64,000 nt of DNA, from positions 6,907,619-6,971,618 of the forward strand of contig NZ_CP150233.1 in the NCBI RefSeq assembly GCF_037974265.1, in the 5' to 3' direction. The position numbers and the translations under genes were made by a program. Shown one piece after another: positions 61,583 to 64,000 of the stretch (position 1 is the first letter of the stretch; each line of letters starts with the position of its first letter). The DNA is from Paenibacillus sp. FSL R5-0623 (GTDB taxonomy: Bacteria > Bacillota > Bacilli > Paenibacillales > Paenibacillaceae). A model generated the notes under the pieces. That model was not told the DNA's origin and did not search any database. It worked only from the letters and a program-made list of their open reading frames with translations.

Positions 61583-63130
61583 ATGAACAACTACATGATT
61601 GGGATCGATATTGGTACAACCAGTACCAAATCCGTGTTATTTACCGAGCAAGGCTCCGTTGTCAGTACCTCAACACAGGAATACCCTTTGTACACCCCTG
61701 CACCCGATGTTGCCGAACAGGACCCTGAAGAGATTGTGCAAGCGGCCCTCCGCTCTGTGCGAGGGGTCATGGATCAGAGTGGTGTTGCTGCCGAGCAGAT
61801 CCTGTTTGTATCCTGCAGCTCGGCTATGCATAGTGTCATTGCCATGGGAGAGGATAACAAACCCTTAACCCATTGCATCACCTGGGCGGATAATCGAAGT
61901 GCAGCTTGGTCTGCCAAGCTGCAAGAGAATGGATTGGGCCATCGCATCTACCTGCGCACAGGTACACCGATCCATCCCATGTCACCGCTGACCAAATTAA
62001 TGTGGCTGCGCCACGATGAACCTGAACTTTTTGAGCGCACAGCCAAATTTATTTCGATTAAAGAATATCTGTTCTTCCGTCTATTCGGACAATATGTCGT
62101 CGACCATTCTATCGCTTCCTGCACAGGCTTACTCAATCTGGAACAACTGGACTGGGACGCAGAGGCCCTTGAGGTTGCAGGCATTACACCCGACCATCTC
62201 TCGAAGCTTGTACCTACAACATATATATTAGAAGGAATGAATCACGAATCGGCTGAAAAAATGGCTCTCTCCCCCTCCACGCCCTTTGTTATTGGCGCAA
62301 GTGACGGGGTTTTATCCAATCTCGGCGTAAACGCCATTGAACCCGGTGTTGTCGCAGCAACCATTGGAACCAGCGGGGCGATTCGCACTGTCGTGGACCG
62401 TCCGGTTACCGATCCCAAAGGTCGAACCTTCTGTTATGCCCTCACAGAGAATCTTTGGGTCGTTGGTGGACCTGTGAATAACGGTGGCATGCTGTTTCGT
62501 TGGGTACGGGATGAATTCGCTGCGTCTGAAGTGGAGACAGCCAAGCGACTTGGTATCAATTCCTATGATGTGCTGACCAAAATTGCCGAACGTGTCCGGC
62601 CGGGATCAGAAGGGCTTCTGTTCCATCCGTACCTTTCGGGCGAACGTGCCCCTTTATGGAATCCGGATGCCCGTGGCTCCTTTTTTGGCTTAACACTCCA
62701 TCACCAGAAAGAGCATATGATTCGTGCTGTCCTGGAAGGGGTTATTTTCAACCTATATACGGTACTGCTCGCCATGGAAGAACAGATTGGGCAACCTACC
62801 TCCATTCAAGCCACAGGTGGGTTTGCGCGTTCTCCTCTCTGGCGCCAGATGATGTCTGATATCTTCAATCAGGAAGTGGTTGTGCCCGAGAGCTTCGAAA
62901 GTTCCTGTCTGGGTGCCGTCGTGCTTGGTTTGTACGCTACAGGGCGGATCCAATCGCTCCATGCCGTTTCATCCATGGTAGGTACAACGCATCGGCATAC
63001 CCCTGTCAAAGAGAATGCTGTACTCTACCAAGAGCTGCTGCCCATCTTTATTCGGATCTCTCGCAAACTGGAGGAGGAATACGCAGATATCGCTGAATTC
63101 CAGCGTAAGATGTCCCTTCCCCGTCTCTAA
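61583..63130 (+). CDS. gntK: Gluconokinase (FGGY family)
   Basis: 515 residues, close to B. subtilis GntK (about 513). N-terminal phosphate-binding IGIDIGTTSTKSVLF, adenosine motif TIGTSGAIR, YLSGERAPLWNPDARGSFFGL (FGGY signature region) and TGGFARSPLWRQM. It phosphorylates gluconate to 6-phosphogluconate, feeding the pentose phosphate pathway. No gntZ (6-phosphogluconate dehydrogenase) follows; the order gntR-gntP-gntK differs from gntRKPZ of B. subtilis. Confidence 0.96.
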   Translation: MNNYMIGIDIGTTSTKSVLFTEQGSVVSTSTQEYPLYTPAPDVAEQDPEEIVQAALRSVRGVMDQSGVAAEQILFVSCSSAMHSVIAMGEDNKPLTHCITWADNRSAAWSAKLQENGLGHRIYLRTGTPIHPMSPLTKLMWLRHDEPELFERTAKFISIKEYLFFRLFGQYVVDHSIASCTGLLNLEQLDWDAEALEVAGITPDHLSKLVPTTYILEGMNHESAEKMALSPSTPFVIGASDGVLSNLGVNAIEPGVVAATIGTSGAIRTVVDRPVTDPKGRTFCYALTENLWVVGGPVNNGGMLFRWVRDEFAASEVETAKRLGINSYDVLTKIAERVRPGSEGLLFHPYLSGERAPLWNPDARGSFFGLTLHHQKEHMIRAVLEGVIFNLYTVLLAMEEQIGQPTSIQATGGFARSPLWRQMMSDIFNQEVVVPESFESSCLGAVVLGLYATGRIQSLHAVSSMVGTTHRHTPVKENAVLYQELLPIFIRISRKLEEEYADIAEFQRKMSLPRL

Positions 63131-63160
63131 ATCATCAATCCATACTTCGTCCCTGCACCA

Positions 63161-63219
63161 AAAAAAGAGGGTGTCCTCTAAAACCAAAAATCGGTTTTAG
63201 AGGACACCCTCTTTTGCTA
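63161..63219. terminator. Bidirectional terminator after gntK
   Basis: Perfect 23-bp stem (63163-63185 with 63193-63215) around a 7-nt loop, with T tract on the plus strand (CTTTTGC) and A tract at the other side. Its length and perfection shield the dnaA region from gnt transcription. Confidence 0.9.
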
Positions 63220-63564
63220 TACACGCATAATCTTTCCTTTGAATTCATATTATACATTCATACACTTCAACCTCCATATTCGAGCATCAGCTTACCTCTT
63301 GATCCTGATAATTCACATACATATGTCTCAAAATGAAGTCATCTATGTCCATTATTCTTCTACATTGCCGATCACAGAATCACCATCTGCTCAGAAAACA
63401 CACCTCTGATCTTGTTCAATTATAGGCATGAGTTTACTACCCTCTCCGTCTCCTACCCTGACACGAATTCGCAGCTTTCACCATCGCCCCATTGACAAGA
63501 AAAACACGAGGGTGAGAGGTCACACTTTTTCCGATCTTGATCATGCTTCATTTTCACTTCACGG

Positions 63565-63921
63565 TTATCCACAGACAGGTTATTCACAAACGAAGAATAC
63601 TTTTACACACAATTTGGCATCATTTGACGGATAACCTGTGTATAAAACATTTTTGGTTTTTGGGTCATTCTGTCGAAAATTAAACAGTTTATAAACAATA
63701 TATTGTGTTGTGACTAAAAATTATACACAAGTTATTGAATTTGTGGATAAAATCACGCGATACGTTGAAATGCGGGGTTTCTTTTGCTATGATTGTATTA
63801 CTTTTGGATGTGAATATGTGATCTGACCCATAATATTATCAACAGCCTGTGGATAAAGTTGTGAACAATTTTCCGTTGTTCATACTTTTTTTGTTTTCGA
63901 CCTGCGGGGGTTTGGGGATAA
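63565..63921. promoter_or_regulatory. DnaA-box cluster upstream of dnaA (oriC part)
   Basis: TTATCCACA (63565-63573), TTATTCACA (63580-63588), TGTGTATAA (63637-63645), TTATACACA (63721-63729), TGTGGATAA (63742-63750), TGTGGATAA (63848-63856) and TGGGGATAA (63913-63921). The stretch 63650-63735 between boxes is very AT-rich. This is the classical incA/B-type arrangement before dnaA. Confidence 0.9.
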
Positions 63922-63985
63922 ATTCAACAATATATCTCGTATTTCGACACTGCATCATGGCTTAAGCCACACTTGGAACATGTAA

Positions 63986-64000
63986 AAGGAGTGACAGTCT
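63986..64000 (+). promoter_or_regulatory. Ribosome binding site, probably of dnaA
   Basis: AAGGAG (63986-63991) lies at the very edge of the window, so a start codon at about 64001 would be 9 nt from it. With DnaA boxes just upstream and rpmH nearby, the next gene is expected to be dnaA (inference, not visible). Confidence 0.6.

Larger units (their letters stand above)
63131..64000. other. Spacer between gntK and dnaA, containing oriC elements
   Basis: 870 nt: the gntK terminator (63161-63219), about 340 nt with nothing recognised, DnaA boxes (63565-63921), an AT-rich stretch (63650-63735) suitable for unwinding, and the dnaA ribosome site at the right edge. Confidence 0.6.

Noticed and set aside
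1..64000. CRISPR arrays, rRNA genes, insertion sequences and prophage genes
   Set aside because: Looked for; none seen. The short repeats found are not regularly spaced with unique spacers and no transposase or phage protein is present.

Overview
The window comes from a Firmicute, most likely Paenibacillus (inferred from gene order, protein wording and intergenic repeats, not from a database search). It is chromosomal DNA on the left side of the replication origin: the right edge stops at what looks like the ribosome binding site of dnaA, and nearly every conserved gene points leftward, away from oriC, as expected for leading-strand genes on that arm.

Layout, left to right. (1) 1-7104: AT-rich accessory DNA with a leftward dptF-dptG-dptH operon, the restriction half of a DNA phosphorothioation (Dnd/Dpt) defence system. 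dptH is cut by the window edge and no dnd modification genes are visible. The island abuts the 3' end of rlmH, the site used by SCC-type cassettes in staphylococci. (2) 7105-12357: rlmH, a CxxH/CxxC mini-protein, two lipoprotein genes and htrC, separated by repeat-rich spacers. (3) 12842-20470: the walR-walK-walH-walI-walJ cell-wall stress operon, a small convergent gene, and an M23 peptidase with a consensus WalR box upstream. (4) 20956-30487: a methyltransferase, a low-complexity membrane-anchored protein, purA with a PurBox promoter, the operon yybS-gdpP-rplI-dnaB preceded by a MazG-like gene, and a CBS protein. (5) 30672-42144: cell-surface and transport genes (LCP ligase, DHA2 exporter, a D,D-carboxypeptidase homologue lacking its nucleophile, a five-gene oligopeptide ABC operon, an M15 peptidase). 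(6) 42361-58655: the conserved origin-proximal block rpsF-ssb-rpsR, yjzC, tRNA-Ser(CGA), mscS-like, yyaC, a class V aminotransferase, soj-spo0J, noc, rsmG-mnmG-mnmE, jag-spoIIIJ-rnpA, rpmH, with two parS sites. (7) 58656-64000: a rightward gluconate operon gntR-gntP-gntK placed between rpmH and dnaA, with DnaA boxes on both sides of it.

How it fits together: the window holds the segregation and replication core (soj, spo0J, parS, noc, dnaB, DnaA boxes), the essential cell-wall regulator WalRK with a predicted target next door, and c-di-AMP turnover (gdpP) beside a CBS protein. The less ordinary parts are the Dpt island at the rlmH 3' end, a DnaA-box region split by a sugar-acid operon, a parS site that also forms the rsmG terminator, three copies of a dispersed intergenic repeat about 150-170 bp long, and a D,D-carboxypeptidase-like protein whose catalytic Ser is Gly. 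No rRNA, CRISPR array, insertion sequence with a transposase, or prophage was seen.
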